Assembly: GCA_002428985.1 (NCBI GenBank)
Contig: DIYL01000057.1
Span: 186,001 to 250,000, forward strand
Origin: Anaerolineales bacterium UBA6055
GTDB lineage: Bacteria; Chloroflexota; Anaerolineae; Aggregatilineales; Phototrophicaceae
DNA: 64,000 bases
Reading direction: 5' to 3'
The position numbers and the translations under genes were made by a program. Of this stretch, positions 10,133-18,616 are shown piece by piece; position 1 is the stretch's first letter; every line of letters begins with the position of its first letter. Under the pieces are notes generated by a model, which had not been told where the DNA came from, did not search any database, and saw only the letters and a program-made list of their open reading frames with translations.

Positions 10133-10909
10133 ATGAGTACCGAAAACATGACGGTTGAAGAGTTTATTGCAAAACAACCAGAGTATGATAAAAATCGTCG
10201 TATTCTACATCCTATGCTAAGAACTATTTTCCCAATGTTATGTAAGGTTGAGGTTACAGGTTTAGAAAATGTCCCAGCTGATGGACGTACCTGTATAATG
10301 ATTAATCATATCTCATACATTGACCCAATTGTTGTTACTTATGCAATCACCTCCCGTTATGTAATTTCTCTGTCAAAAGCTGAAAACTTCAGTGTTCCCT
10401 TCATCAGCTGGATACTCAACAAGTGGGGAGGATATCCAATCAACCGTGGCTCATATGATCGTAAAGCCCTCACCCAAACCATCGAGTTAATGAAAAGTGG
10501 TCAACTTGTACTCATGGCACCGGAAGGAACACGGCATCCGGAAGGATTGTCGCCAGCCAAAGATGGTCTCGCATATGTTGCAAGTAAAGCAGATGCTGTC
10601 ATCGTACCCACAGCAATTTGTGGTGCGGATGATTGGCGCACCCGCCTTAAACGATTCCGCCGCGCTTATACTCGCATCAATTTTGGCAAACCCTTCCGCC
10701 TCAAAACTGATGGACGTAAACGCATCCCTCGTGATGAGCTAGGTCTGATGATACACGAGGCTATGTACCAGCTAGCTCTGAGTATCCCAGATGATTATGC
10801 TCATCTAAGAGGGGCGTATAGTGACATCGAAAATGCCACGGCCGACCATATCGAATTTTTAGATAGCACAGAAACTAAAGTATCAAATCATGACTTGCCA
10901 ATCGCCTAA
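10133..10909 (+). CDS. 1-acyl-glycerol-3-phosphate acyltransferase (PlsC-like)
   Basis: A phospholipid acyltransferase of about 259 residues that transfers an acyl chain to lysophosphatidate or a similar acceptor at the membrane. The catalytic NHxxxxD motif appears as NHISYID near residue 63. The second conserved block PEGTRHPEG near 130 binds the phosphate of the acceptor. ATG 10133 is chosen over a GTG nine bases upstream because the GTG lies inside the GGGGTG ribosome site. Confidence 0.88.
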   Translation: MSTENMTVEEFIAKQPEYDKNRRILHPMLRTIFPMLCKVEVTGLENVPADGRTCIMINHISYIDPIVVTYAITSRYVISLSKAENFSVPFISWILNKWGGYPINRGSYDRKALTQTIELMKSGQLVLMAPEGTRHPEGLSPAKDGLAYVASKADAVIVPTAICGADDWRTRLKRFRRAYTRINFGKPFRLKTDGRKRIPRDELGLMIHEAMYQLALSIPDDYAHLRGAYSDIENATADHIEFLDSTETKVSNHDLPIA

Positions 10910-10978
10910 ACTCTGATATGATGTTGCTTCAACGTATCTATGGAGGTAGTCTATAAGATATACCATGAAGGATAGTCA

Positions 10979-11175
10979 GCGCCCGAACCTATTCCTTAGG
11001 TTGACGAGGTGATGGTTCTCATCAAGCGATGAGCTAACCTGTATTTACAGGGAAAATCGAATGTTTCGGCGGATGCCATCGAGGTCTATTCACATCCTCA
11101 ATTGTCCTTCTCCAAATTGAAAGCACATTACGAAAACCAACCAGTAATGGTCGGCACAGGTAAGGTGCAGTGAAT
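10979..11175 (+). ncRNA. glmS ribozyme (glucosamine-6-phosphate-activated self-cleaving RNA)
   Basis: This sits in the 350-base leader of glmS. It shows the conserved core of the glmS ribozyme in order: AGCGCCCGAAC (10978-10988), GTTGACGAGG (11000-11009), ATCGAA (11056-11061) and TTTCGGCGGATGCC (11064-11077). Cleavage is expected between A10978 and G10979. A P1-type hairpin is visible (AACCT 10986-10990 / AGGTT 10998-11002), and downstream stems include GAGG/CCTC and CATTAC/GTAATG. Between the second and third core blocks there is an insertion of roughly 40 bases holding extra hairpins (CTCATC/GATGAG at 11018-11033, CCTGT/ACAGG at 11038-11051). A TATAAG box at 10952-10957 could start the transcript a few bases upstream. 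In the known system, the cleaved mRNA is degraded when glucosamine-6-phosphate is abundant. The 3' boundary is approximate. Confidence 0.93.
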
Positions 11176-11257
11176 CCCAATCTATCAATTTAGATAATGT
11201 GTCTTATCACATCTCAATGTGATAGGTACATGTTGCCTTTGCATAAGGAGAAGACAA

Positions 11258-13105
11258 ATGTGTGGAATTGTTGGTTATGTTGGAGCGCTCAATGCAACAC
11301 AACGTATCTTAAGTGGTTTACAACGGCTTGAATATCGTGGGTATGATTCAGCAGGCATTGCTATCCACAATAACGATTGTATCCAAATTTGCCGGGACGT
11401 TGGAAAATTATCCAACCTCAAAAGCAGAATCAGAGATTACCCAATATATGGGAACCTTGGTATTGGTCATACAAGATGGGCAACACATGGTGAGCCATCA
11501 GAACATAATGCACATCCTCACGTAAGTATGCACGGTGATTTTGTCGTTGTGCATAATGGTATCGTAGAAAACTATCTAGACCTACGAAATCAATTACAAA
11601 CAGACGGTGTTATATTTCAATCTGAAACAGATACTGAAGTCATCGTTCAATTAATTGAGAAATTTGCTCAAGAAGATACAAAAAGAGATATTACAGAATC
11701 AACACGTCTAGCGGTCCAAAAAATAAAAGGGGCACATGCTATTGTTGTTATGTCAAGACATCAACCTGATACATTGATTGCAGTACGTATTGGGAATGCT
11801 GGTGGAGTCACAATCGGGCTTGGTGAAAACGAAAATTACATTGCATCCGATATATCCGCAATCGTCGAACATACGCGTAATATGATATTTCTGCAGAGTC
11901 ATCAAATTGCCACTATTACTGCGACACACTATACAGTCCAAACAATAGATGCAAAACCAGTTACACCAGAAATTCGGCACATTGACTGGAACCCTGTAAG
12001 TGTTGCTAAGGGTGAATATCGTCATTTTATGCTCAAGGAAATTTACGAACAACCTCAGAGCATTACAAACTCGATCAGTGGACGTATTGACTTTGAGACG
12101 CAACAGGTAAATTTGCCAGACCTAAACCTGACTGCATCAGATGCTAAACAACTTGAGCGAATGATTACTGTGGCTTGTGGGACAAGCTACTATAGTGGTT
12201 TAGTAGGTAAATTCTATATCGAAAAGTTTGCCCGACTAAATGTTGAGGTTGATTATGGCAGTGAATATCGATACCGCGACCCAATACTGAACAATAAATC
12301 TGCAGTACTCGCAATCACACAAAGTGGAGAGACAGTCGACACGCTATCTGCTATGGAAGAAGCTCGAGACAAAGGTGCGACCTTGTGGAGTATTGTTAAC
12401 AATATTGGCAGTCAAGCGATGCATATTTCGGATGGACACATTACCATGAACGCTGGTCCGGAAATCGGTGTTGCATCAACTAAGGCGTTCACAACTAGTT
12501 TAGTCGATCAATTATTGCTTAGTCTGTATCTGGGGCAATTACGTGGAACGCTGTCAACTAAACAACGCACGCAAGCTATTCACGACATTGCAAAACTTCC
12601 TGATTTAATTGGAAAAGCACTTGACCAAAATGATGCTATTTTAGAGTTAGCACACGAACTCTATCACGCGAAAAATTTCCTTTACATCGGTCGTGGTATT
12701 AACTATCCGATCGCATTAGAGGGTGCCCTCAAACTCAAAGAAATTAGTTACATTCATGCTGAGGGCTACCCTGCTGGCGAGATGAAACATGGTCCAATCG
12801 CACTCATAGATGAGCAGCTACCTGTGCTTGCAATCGCGCCTAAAGATTCACTATACGAAAAAATGATTAGCCAAATTGAGCAAGCTAAAGCACGCGGTGG
12901 TATTGTCATTGCTGTTGCAACAGAAGGCGACCAAATTATTGAGGAGAAAGCAGATTATGTCATCTATGTTCCGAAATCACCCGCATTACTAAATCCAATT
13001 GTCAATGTCATTTCGTTACAATTGCTCGCGTATCATATTGCAGTTTTACGCGGGGCCGATGTCGACCAGCCTCGCAACTTAGCAAAGAGTGTAACAGTTG
13101 AATAA
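11258..13105 (+). CDS. glmS: Glutamine--fructose-6-phosphate aminotransferase (isomerizing)
   Basis: The enzyme makes glucosamine-6-phosphate from fructose-6-phosphate and glutamine, the entry step to UDP-GlcNAc and peptidoglycan. It has 615 residues. The N-terminal glutaminase domain begins MCGIVGYVG, so Cys2 becomes the nucleophile after Met removal. This fixes the start at 11258, where AAGGAG (11245-11250) is well placed, rather than an upstream in-frame codon. GHTRWATHG and HNGIVENY follow. Two SIS sugar-isomerase domains fill the rest (CGTSYYSG, SQSGET-like TQSGETVDT), ending in the family's QPRNLAKSVTVE. It is controlled by the ribozyme in its leader. Confidence 0.97.
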   Translation: MCGIVGYVGALNATQRILSGLQRLEYRGYDSAGIAIHNNDCIQICRDVGKLSNLKSRIRDYPIYGNLGIGHTRWATHGEPSEHNAHPHVSMHGDFVVVHNGIVENYLDLRNQLQTDGVIFQSETDTEVIVQLIEKFAQEDTKRDITESTRLAVQKIKGAHAIVVMSRHQPDTLIAVRIGNAGGVTIGLGENENYIASDISAIVEHTRNMIFLQSHQIATITATHYTVQTIDAKPVTPEIRHIDWNPVSVAKGEYRHFMLKEIYEQPQSITNSISGRIDFETQQVNLPDLNLTASDAKQLERMITVACGTSYYSGLVGKFYIEKFARLNVEVDYGSEYRYRDPILNNKSAVLAITQSGETVDTLSAMEEARDKGATLWSIVNNIGSQAMHISDGHITMNAGPEIGVASTKAFTTSLVDQLLLSLYLGQLRGTLSTKQRTQAIHDIAKLPDLIGKALDQNDAILELAHELYHAKNFLYIGRGINYPIALEGALKLKEISYIHAEGYPAGEMKHGPIALIDEQLPVLAIAPKDSLYEKMISQIEQAKARGGIVIAVATEGDQIIEEKADYVIYVPKSPALLNPIVNVISLQLLAYHIAVLRGADVDQPRNLAKSVTVE

Positions 13106-13113
13106 ATCAATTA

Positions 13114-13143
13114 TGGAGTATATTGGATAATTAATGTACTCCA
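13114..13143. terminator. Possible terminator between glmS and the opposing gene
   Basis: A 7-bp inverted repeat (TGGAGTA / TACTCCA) with a 16-base AT-rich loop sits between convergent genes. There is no clear U-run, so this is a weak call. Confidence 0.35.
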
Positions 13144-13154
13144 CCTATATCAAC

Positions 13155-14228
13155 CTAAGCAAATTCACCTGTAGTCACCGATTGTGCCGTATGTGCAAGA
13201 ACCTCAACAACTTGTCCCAAGCCAGCAAACCGTTCGTCTTTTGTCTGCCCACGTACATATCGAATATAGATTTGTTGTGCAATTACCGTCAAACGAAAGA
13301 CACCTAAGGCATGATAAAAACTAATTTCTGATACATCACGACCGCTCTTCTCAGCGTAGCGCTGGACTAATTCAGCACGGGTCAAAAATTCATTGTCACC
13401 AACAGGCATTGTTGTCGTTAGTTGTACCAACGGTGGGTCATCCACTTGTGTCCAATAGGTCAACAGTGCTCCAACATCAGAAAGCGGGTCACCTAATGTA
13501 CACATATCCCAATCAAATATCGCAATCATTTTCGATGGATCATCATCTGCAAACATTGTATTGTCGAGTTTATAGTCGTTATGCACCAATGTTGAAGCCA
13601 TTGATCGTGGTAAATTATCTTTGAGCCATAGATAAACTGTTTCCATATTTGGATTATCATCTTGTTTGGATTTATGCCAGCGACGGTACCAACCATCAAT
13701 TTGCCGTTCAATAAATCCATCAGGTTTACCCAAATCAGTCAGTCCCAATGCCGTATAATCAACAGCATGGAATTCGGCTAGAGCATCAACTAAAGCTTCG
13801 CTCAATTCTTTTGGAGCAGACGGAAGTTGGGCATAATGATCAGGTAATGTACGGCGTACAATTGTACCTTGTCGACGTTCCATAACAAAAAACGGCGCAC
13901 CAACAATCCGTTCATCATCACTAAAAACAAATGCGGGGGGCGCGTAAGGAAATACTTGGTGTAGAACCGATAACACTTTGTATTCCCGTGCCATATCGTG
14001 TGCAGACGGCGCAACAGGCCCGAGTGGTGGACGACGCAACACATATTCATATGTATCCCCAAAGGTCAACAAATAAGTTAAGTTTGCCGCACCACCCCCA
14101 AACTGTTGGACAGACATGGGTAAATCCGCACCTTTTAATTTATCCCGAAGAAACTCTGCTACAATATTCTCATCAAACATTTCATCAGGACGAACATCAA
14201 TCACATCTTGTTTTTTCTGAGGAAACAT
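13155..14228 (-). CDS. APH-family phosphotransferase (acyl-CoA dehydrogenase 10-like)
   Basis: This small-molecule kinase of the aminoglycoside phosphotransferase/choline kinase fold most resembles the stand-alone relatives of the ACAD10 kinase domain, whose substrates may be hydroxyacyl compounds. The catalytic loop is LVHNDYKLDNTMF (HxDxxxxN pattern) and the metal-binding Asp is in IFDWDMCTLGDP. An N-terminal nucleotide loop GGGAANLTYLL is visible. The start is uncertain. ATG 14228 gives a normal N-terminus and leaves a 119-base divergent promoter region. Upstream in-frame codons (14243, 14300, 14327) would add residues with no family look. Confidence 0.75.
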   Translation of the reverse strand: MFPQKKQDVIDVRPDEMFDENIVAEFLRDKLKGADLPMSVQQFGGGAANLTYLLTFGDTYEYVLRRPPLGPVAPSAHDMAREYKVLSVLHQVFPYAPPAFVFSDDERIVGAPFFVMERRQGTIVRRTLPDHYAQLPSAPKELSEALVDALAEFHAVDYTALGLTDLGKPDGFIERQIDGWYRRWHKSKQDDNPNMETVYLWLKDNLPRSMASTLVHNDYKLDNTMFADDDPSKMIAIFDWDMCTLGDPLSDVGALLTYWTQVDDPPLVQLTTTMPVGDNEFLTRAELVQRYAEKSGRDVSEISFYHALGVFRLTVIAQQIYIRYVRGQTKDERFAGLGQVVEVLAHTAQSVTTGEFA

Positions 14229-14347
14229 AAACAATCCAATCATTTCAAATAACTTTAAATATACGGAAGTCGTATAGTAATCATCTATGTGATGGCGCAT
14301 ATTTTCAAGACCATCATACATTTGCACATACCACCCCAGGACAAACC

Positions 14348-15238
14348 ATGCCGAACAACTTTGATCATATTCATGTCATTATCAACCCTGACTCTGGAAG
14401 AGACGAGGCTATACTCAATACAATTAATCGAATATTTGAAGCGCGTTCTGTCTACTGGACAGTATCTATTACACATACATTTGGCGATGGTCAAAAACTT
14501 GCACAACAAGCCATTCAGAATGGAGCAGATTTGATTGTCGCATACGGCGGAGACGGCACAATTGTAGATATTGTGAACGGTATTGCAGAAACAAACATTC
14601 CTCTGGCCGTACTTCCGGGCGGCACAGGAAATGGAATCGTAAAAGAATTTGGCATCCCTCTCAATCTAAGAGATGCGACAGAAGCAATATTCACTCATCC
14701 TATCGAGCCAATTGACCTTGGTTACACATCAAGTTCCTATTACATTCTCCGCCTTGATATTGGCATTATTGCAGATGTTGTTGGCAACACCAACTCCGAT
14801 ATGAAAGGGCGTTGGGGTGCTATGGCATACTTGATGAATACCGCCAACCAACTTAATCGTGCCAGCCACACCTATAAACTGGAATTAGACAATACCACAA
14901 CCATAATTGATGGCATTGGCTGTATTGTTACAAATGCTAATAAAATAGGGGCATTACATTTCGGATTTAATGAATATGTTAGGATAGACGACGGTCTGCT
15001 CGATGTCATCATTATGACGGATGTCGGCACTGTCATACAAAACGTAGCATTTAATCTCATTCAGTTAAATCGAAACGTCGCCGTTAACCTGCATCATTGG
15101 CAATCAAAGTCTGTCAAGATCACGCTTGAAGAGTCCCTACCTGTACTCGCCGATGGTGAGCAAATTGGTCATTCGCCCTTCTACACCGAAGTACAGCATC
15201 ATGCATTACAAGTCATAAAAAAATCAAGCAAAGTTTAA
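14348..15238 (+). CDS. Diacylglycerol kinase-family lipid kinase
   Basis: This 296-residue protein has the DAGK catalytic fold (DgkB, YegS, sphingosine kinase family) and probably phosphorylates a membrane lipid. Signatures are the N-terminal INPDSGR, the nucleotide loop YGGDGTIVDIVNG (about residues 64-77) and LPGGTGNGIVKEFGIP (about 87-102). The C-terminal beta-sandwich domain ends with LPVLADGEQIG, typical of the family. The actual lipid substrate cannot be read. Confidence 0.88.
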   Translation: MPNNFDHIHVIINPDSGRDEAILNTINRIFEARSVYWTVSITHTFGDGQKLAQQAIQNGADLIVAYGGDGTIVDIVNGIAETNIPLAVLPGGTGNGIVKEFGIPLNLRDATEAIFTHPIEPIDLGYTSSSYYILRLDIGIIADVVGNTNSDMKGRWGAMAYLMNTANQLNRASHTYKLELDNTTTIIDGIGCIVTNANKIGALHFGFNEYVRIDDGLLDVIIMTDVGTVIQNVAFNLIQLNRNVAVNLHHWQSKSVKITLEESLPVLADGEQIGHSPFYTEVQHHALQVIKKSSKV

Positions 15239-15301
15239 CCCACAAGACGATCAGTCCGTGTTACACTACAATCAATATTGACTAAGCAGTAATGGTGAAA
15301 A

Positions 15302-16189
15302 ATGGAACTTTTATCACAAGGTATCGGCAATTGGATAGGTATTTCAGAAGTATATGATGGACAAGGTCAATTCATAGGAAATGCTTCTGATCAGAGAACC
15401 GTCACAAAAAATGAAGATGACACATATACTGTACATGTCAATATTTTAGGTCCGTTGATGGTCAACAGAGAATATCAGATCCGTATCGCATCCGATCATC
15501 ATATTTATTTAGGTTCTACCCATTTCGGTTATGCTGAACAAATCAATAATGACCTACTCACCACCAATAGCTATTGGTCGCAATGGGGACTGAGTGAAAC
15601 AAGTTTTGTCCATGTTTCACCAGATACATACTCACAGTTATCATTGTCATTACTCAAGCGTGGCGATCAAATCATCTACACATTGGTGGGAGAATACCAC
15701 AATAACGATAAACAGATAAAATACCCTAATACAATCGGAATACCTATAGACCGTAACGATAATCCTGCTGCTGGGTATAGTAGCCATATCTTACATCGTT
15801 CTGGAACATGGTCGGGTGAACTCACTGTTATTGATGAGAATCTTTCTCCAATGGGACGCGCATACTACACAGAGAATGTACGAGCCCATCAAGAGCAATT
15901 AATGATAACTACCGAGGGCGGTGGTTTTACACCTATGAAGCGGTCATTCCGCATGACAACAAACGGATGGCAAGCATGGAGCGACCCAGGTGATGTAGTT
16001 GGATCTTATAATATGTTAGGGGGTCGTGCCTTAGCCGGTAGTATGCACTACATTGGCGCTGAGCGTCGTATCTGGCGGAGAGAAGTAGCTACAGTTGATG
16101 GTAGATATAAAGCCGTCCTACATTACATCTATCAAGGAGACAAACGCGTTGGTGTCCAATATGGTATGCTCGAGTTTACCAAAACATAA
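15302..16189 (+). CDS. Protein of unknown function, beta-rich
   Basis: I do not recognise this 295-residue protein. It has no signal peptide or membrane segment. It is rich in alternating beta-type sequence and aromatic residues, with a possible lipocalin-like or two-lobed beta-barrel character: two halves each open with a G-x-W(I/S)G phrase (GIGNWIG near residue 7, RSGTWSGEL near 163) followed by a run of short strands. That internal similarity suggests a duplicated domain but was judged by eye only. It has its own ribosome site and is followed by a terminator. Confidence 0.6.
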   Translation: MELLSQGIGNWIGISEVYDGQGQFIGNASDQRTVTKNEDDTYTVHVNILGPLMVNREYQIRIASDHHIYLGSTHFGYAEQINNDLLTTNSYWSQWGLSETSFVHVSPDTYSQLSLSLLKRGDQIIYTLVGEYHNNDKQIKYPNTIGIPIDRNDNPAAGYSSHILHRSGTWSGELTVIDENLSPMGRAYYTENVRAHQEQLMITTEGGGFTPMKRSFRMTTNGWQAWSDPGDVVGSYNMLGGRALAGSMHYIGAERRIWRREVATVDGRYKAVLHYIYQGDKRVGVQYGMLEFTKT

Positions 16190-16196
16190 GGGATAA

Positions 16197-16217
16197 CTGA
16201 GCAGAATACCTGCTCAG
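16197..16217. terminator. Bidirectional hairpin terminator
   Basis: A perfect 8-bp stem CTGAGCAG / CTGCTCAG with a 5-base loop lies between convergent genes. A T-run follows 10 bases later on the plus strand. Confidence 0.55.
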
Positions 16218-16237
16218 CATTCTGATTTTTGTAAAAG

Positions 16238-17044
16238 CTATGAATCTGAGCTACGAATAATTGTTTCTGCCATTTCCATTAAACGGTCATACATTGCTTG
16301 TGATATATCAGCATTAGCCGATTCGGATTCTTGCAATAATTCACTAAATCCATCGCGATCAATCGCGATTACATGAACGTCATCATTGTCAGCCGCACGA
16401 ATTGTTGCCGTGCGTGGGTGACTTTGTAATAATCCGACCTCGCCAAAATAATCCCCGGTGTGCAAGTAACCAATCAAAATCTCTTGCCCCTCATCCGTAA
16501 TATTGACGACTTTTACATGCCCTTGTGTAATCACATAGAATTTCTCAGCTAAATCTCCTTGGTTGACAATGGCTTCGCCTGCCTCGTACGTTTGTAGCTC
16601 ACAATTTTCAGAAATCTCTAACACTTGTTCAAATGTTAATTTTGATAGCAACGAGTCATGTTTTTCTAATTCGATCTCAGCATAGATTTCGAGAATATTC
16701 CCCTCAGGATCAGCAAAAAATAAAGTTCGATGTCCAAATGGTTTATCGGTGACAGGCTCAATAATCTCCACCCCATTGTCTACCAGATAAGACTCGATAT
16801 CACGCACTTCATCTGGTGCGACACGAAATGCTAGTTGTACTGATGCACCCTTTGCTCCCTCACCATCATAATCACGCCCACGCGAACGTAATGTCAACAA
16901 TGTTGAGCCCACGCGTAACTCAATCCATCCAACTTCTTGCCGATATATCTCAAATTTCATAATGTCTGTATAAAATGCTTTCATCTCGCTGACATTATCA
17001 CACAACAAAATCACATATGTTAAATCACGAATACGATCAATCAT
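16238..17044 (-). CDS. Glyoxalase-like (VOC) domain fused to a cyclic-nucleotide-binding domain
   Basis: This 268-residue protein has two domains. Residues 1-125 form a vicinal-oxygen-chelate domain of the glyoxalase/bleomycin-resistance type, ending in RTLFFADPEGNILEIYAE, the usual final metal-ligand region. Residues 138-262 form a cNMP-binding domain with the phosphate-binding cassette GDYFGEVGLLQSHPRTATIRA. There is no helix-turn-helix after it, so this is not a CRP-type regulator. It may be a ligand-gated enzyme or sensor, but the substrate and nucleotide are unknown. Confidence 0.8.
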   Translation of the reverse strand: MIDRIRDLTYVILLCDNVSEMKAFYTDIMKFEIYRQEVGWIELRVGSTLLTLRSRGRDYDGEGAKGASVQLAFRVAPDEVRDIESYLVDNGVEIIEPVTDKPFGHRTLFFADPEGNILEIYAEIELEKHDSLLSKLTFEQVLEISENCELQTYEAGEAIVNQGDLAEKFYVITQGHVKVVNITDEGQEILIGYLHTGDYFGEVGLLQSHPRTATIRAADNDDVHVIAIDRDGFSELLQESESANADISQAMYDRLMEMAETIIRSSDS

Positions 17045-17195
17045 TCATAAACCCTCTTCACACATCAATACTATAGTGCAATTATCGCATAGATTTAGCG
17101 GTATGCATGTCACGCAAAACTTTTCGTTTGCCGACACTAACACAACCATGTATTATCCAGAGGTATTTAAACAATGATTTAAGGTCAACTCACTT

Positions 17196-17789
17196 ATGAA
17201 AACCATTGGCACAATTAAATTCGTACAGGTGCAACAAGAGTCACTCAAGGAACAGTTGCCAGACGGCACACGTCGCTATAATCATGATCCCTTATTAAGA
17301 CTCAAACGTATCAAACTGACACAGAATGGGGTTATTGGATTAACTGATACCCATGATGAGATCATTGATGTCCACAATACACAGCATCCAAACACCCGTT
17401 ATCGTGGCGATAACCCAATTAGCATTGGCTTCACTAGCCACTATGACAAAATGCGTTCGGAAATTGGCGATCATCTTGAGGATGGTATTGCAGGAGAAAG
17501 CATAATCGTTGAAACGTCGGTTGTATATACACCCAAATCGCTTGGTAGTAGATTAGCAATACAGTGTCAAGATCGTGATGAGGTTGTTTATCTAAACGAA
17601 GTCATTCCAATTCCACCGTGCGAGCCGTTTAGTCGATTTGCCCGAGCACAGGAATTAACACCACAAGAAACCAAGGCCACATTGCAGTTCTTAAGTCATG
17701 GTACACGCGGCTTTTACGGCAAATTAGAACAAAGCGGTTCACCAGTGATCATACAAGTAGGTGATTTATTATTACAACTCGATGATTAA
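17196..17789 (+). CDS. MOSC-domain-like protein
   Basis: This 197-residue protein resembles the MOSC (molybdenum cofactor sulfurase C-terminal) fold. The visible signs are the early basic substrate loop, HYDKMRSEIGDHLEDGIAGESIIVE near residues 90-110, and a conserved Cys in IPPCEPFSRFA near 145, the residue thought to carry sulfur in this family. Its substrate is unknown. It overlaps the opposing acetyltransferase gene by 4 bases at the stop codons. Confidence 0.7.
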   Translation: MKTIGTIKFVQVQQESLKEQLPDGTRRYNHDPLLRLKRIKLTQNGVIGLTDTHDEIIDVHNTQHPNTRYRGDNPISIGFTSHYDKMRSEIGDHLEDGIAGESIIVETSVVYTPKSLGSRLAIQCQDRDEVVYLNEVIPIPPCEPFSRFARAQELTPQETKATLQFLSHGTRGFYGKLEQSGSPVIIQVGDLLLQLDD

Positions 17790-18610
17790 TAGTGTAGATC
17801 AACAACACCAAGCACATAAAAACAACGGTCATCTTCAATCATAAAATCGACTAAACCACAGTTTTTGGTGAACATATGCTGTAGTACTTTTCGGATTTGA
17901 GATTGCCATTCACGGGCTAACTTGACATTTTTATCCTTTAAGAGACCAATATCTAATGGTATTTCCATGAAATACCATTCAAATGAGTCAATCTCATCAA
18001 TGAACTGGACATGAATGTCCTCATCTTCGACACGTAACACAAATTTATCTTGTGGGAATTTATCTGTCACTTGCGCACGGACCTTACCTTGAGATAAACG
18101 TGCTACACGTGGGTCTTCCAATTGCCACATGACTTCAACACGGTCTGTGGGTAGACCCGCATTCAAATTTCCAAGTAAATTCCCATACAAGTCAATGTGG
18201 TACACATTAGCAGTAGCCCCTAGTATAGCCATATTGAAGTTTGCATTTCCCCGTTGCAGTGGGTCAAATGTCCAACGGATTTGTTTATAACCATGTTCCA
18301 GAGCCCATACCCGCTGCATCTGTTTAAGCGTGAAACCAATCTGATGTGACTGATAAGCCGGATGGACTCCTGTCATATGTGACCATAAAGCAACCACTTC
18401 GCCCCTAAAATATGGTAACGACATGGACATCCCAATCAGATGCTCACGATCATATGCACCAATTGCGACGCCACCTGCAATAATCATGGCATGAATGATA
18501 TTTGACGGTACAGCATTGCGATCACTCATATCCCAAATAACGCACTGTAAGTCTACGAATTGAGCAAGTTCTTGTGTGTTATGTAAAAAACGATATTCAA
18601 TGTCAATCAT
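17786..18610 (-). CDS. GNAT-type acetyltransferase-like protein
   Basis: A 274-residue protein with an acetyltransferase (GNAT) fold of the COG3375-like kind, where a GNAT core is followed by an extra C-terminal domain. The core shows the HMTGVHPAYQSHQIGFTLKQMQ segment (acetyl-CoA-binding turn, about residues 88-110) and the strand KQIRWTFDPLQRGNANFN. The acceptor is not known. It starts six bases after the large transporter-like gene upstream on the same strand, so the two are probably co-transcribed. Confidence 0.75.
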   Translation of the reverse strand: MIDIEYRFLHNTQELAQFVDLQCVIWDMSDRNAVPSNIIHAMIIAGGVAIGAYDREHLIGMSMSLPYFRGEVVALWSHMTGVHPAYQSHQIGFTLKQMQRVWALEHGYKQIRWTFDPLQRGNANFNMAILGATANVYHIDLYGNLLGNLNAGLPTDRVEVMWQLEDPRVARLSQGKVRAQVTDKFPQDKFVLRVEDEDIHVQFIDEIDSFEWYFMEIPLDIGLLKDKNVKLAREWQSQIRKVLQHMFTKNCGLVDFMIEDDRCFYVLGVVDLHY

Positions 18611-18616
18611 ATTGGA

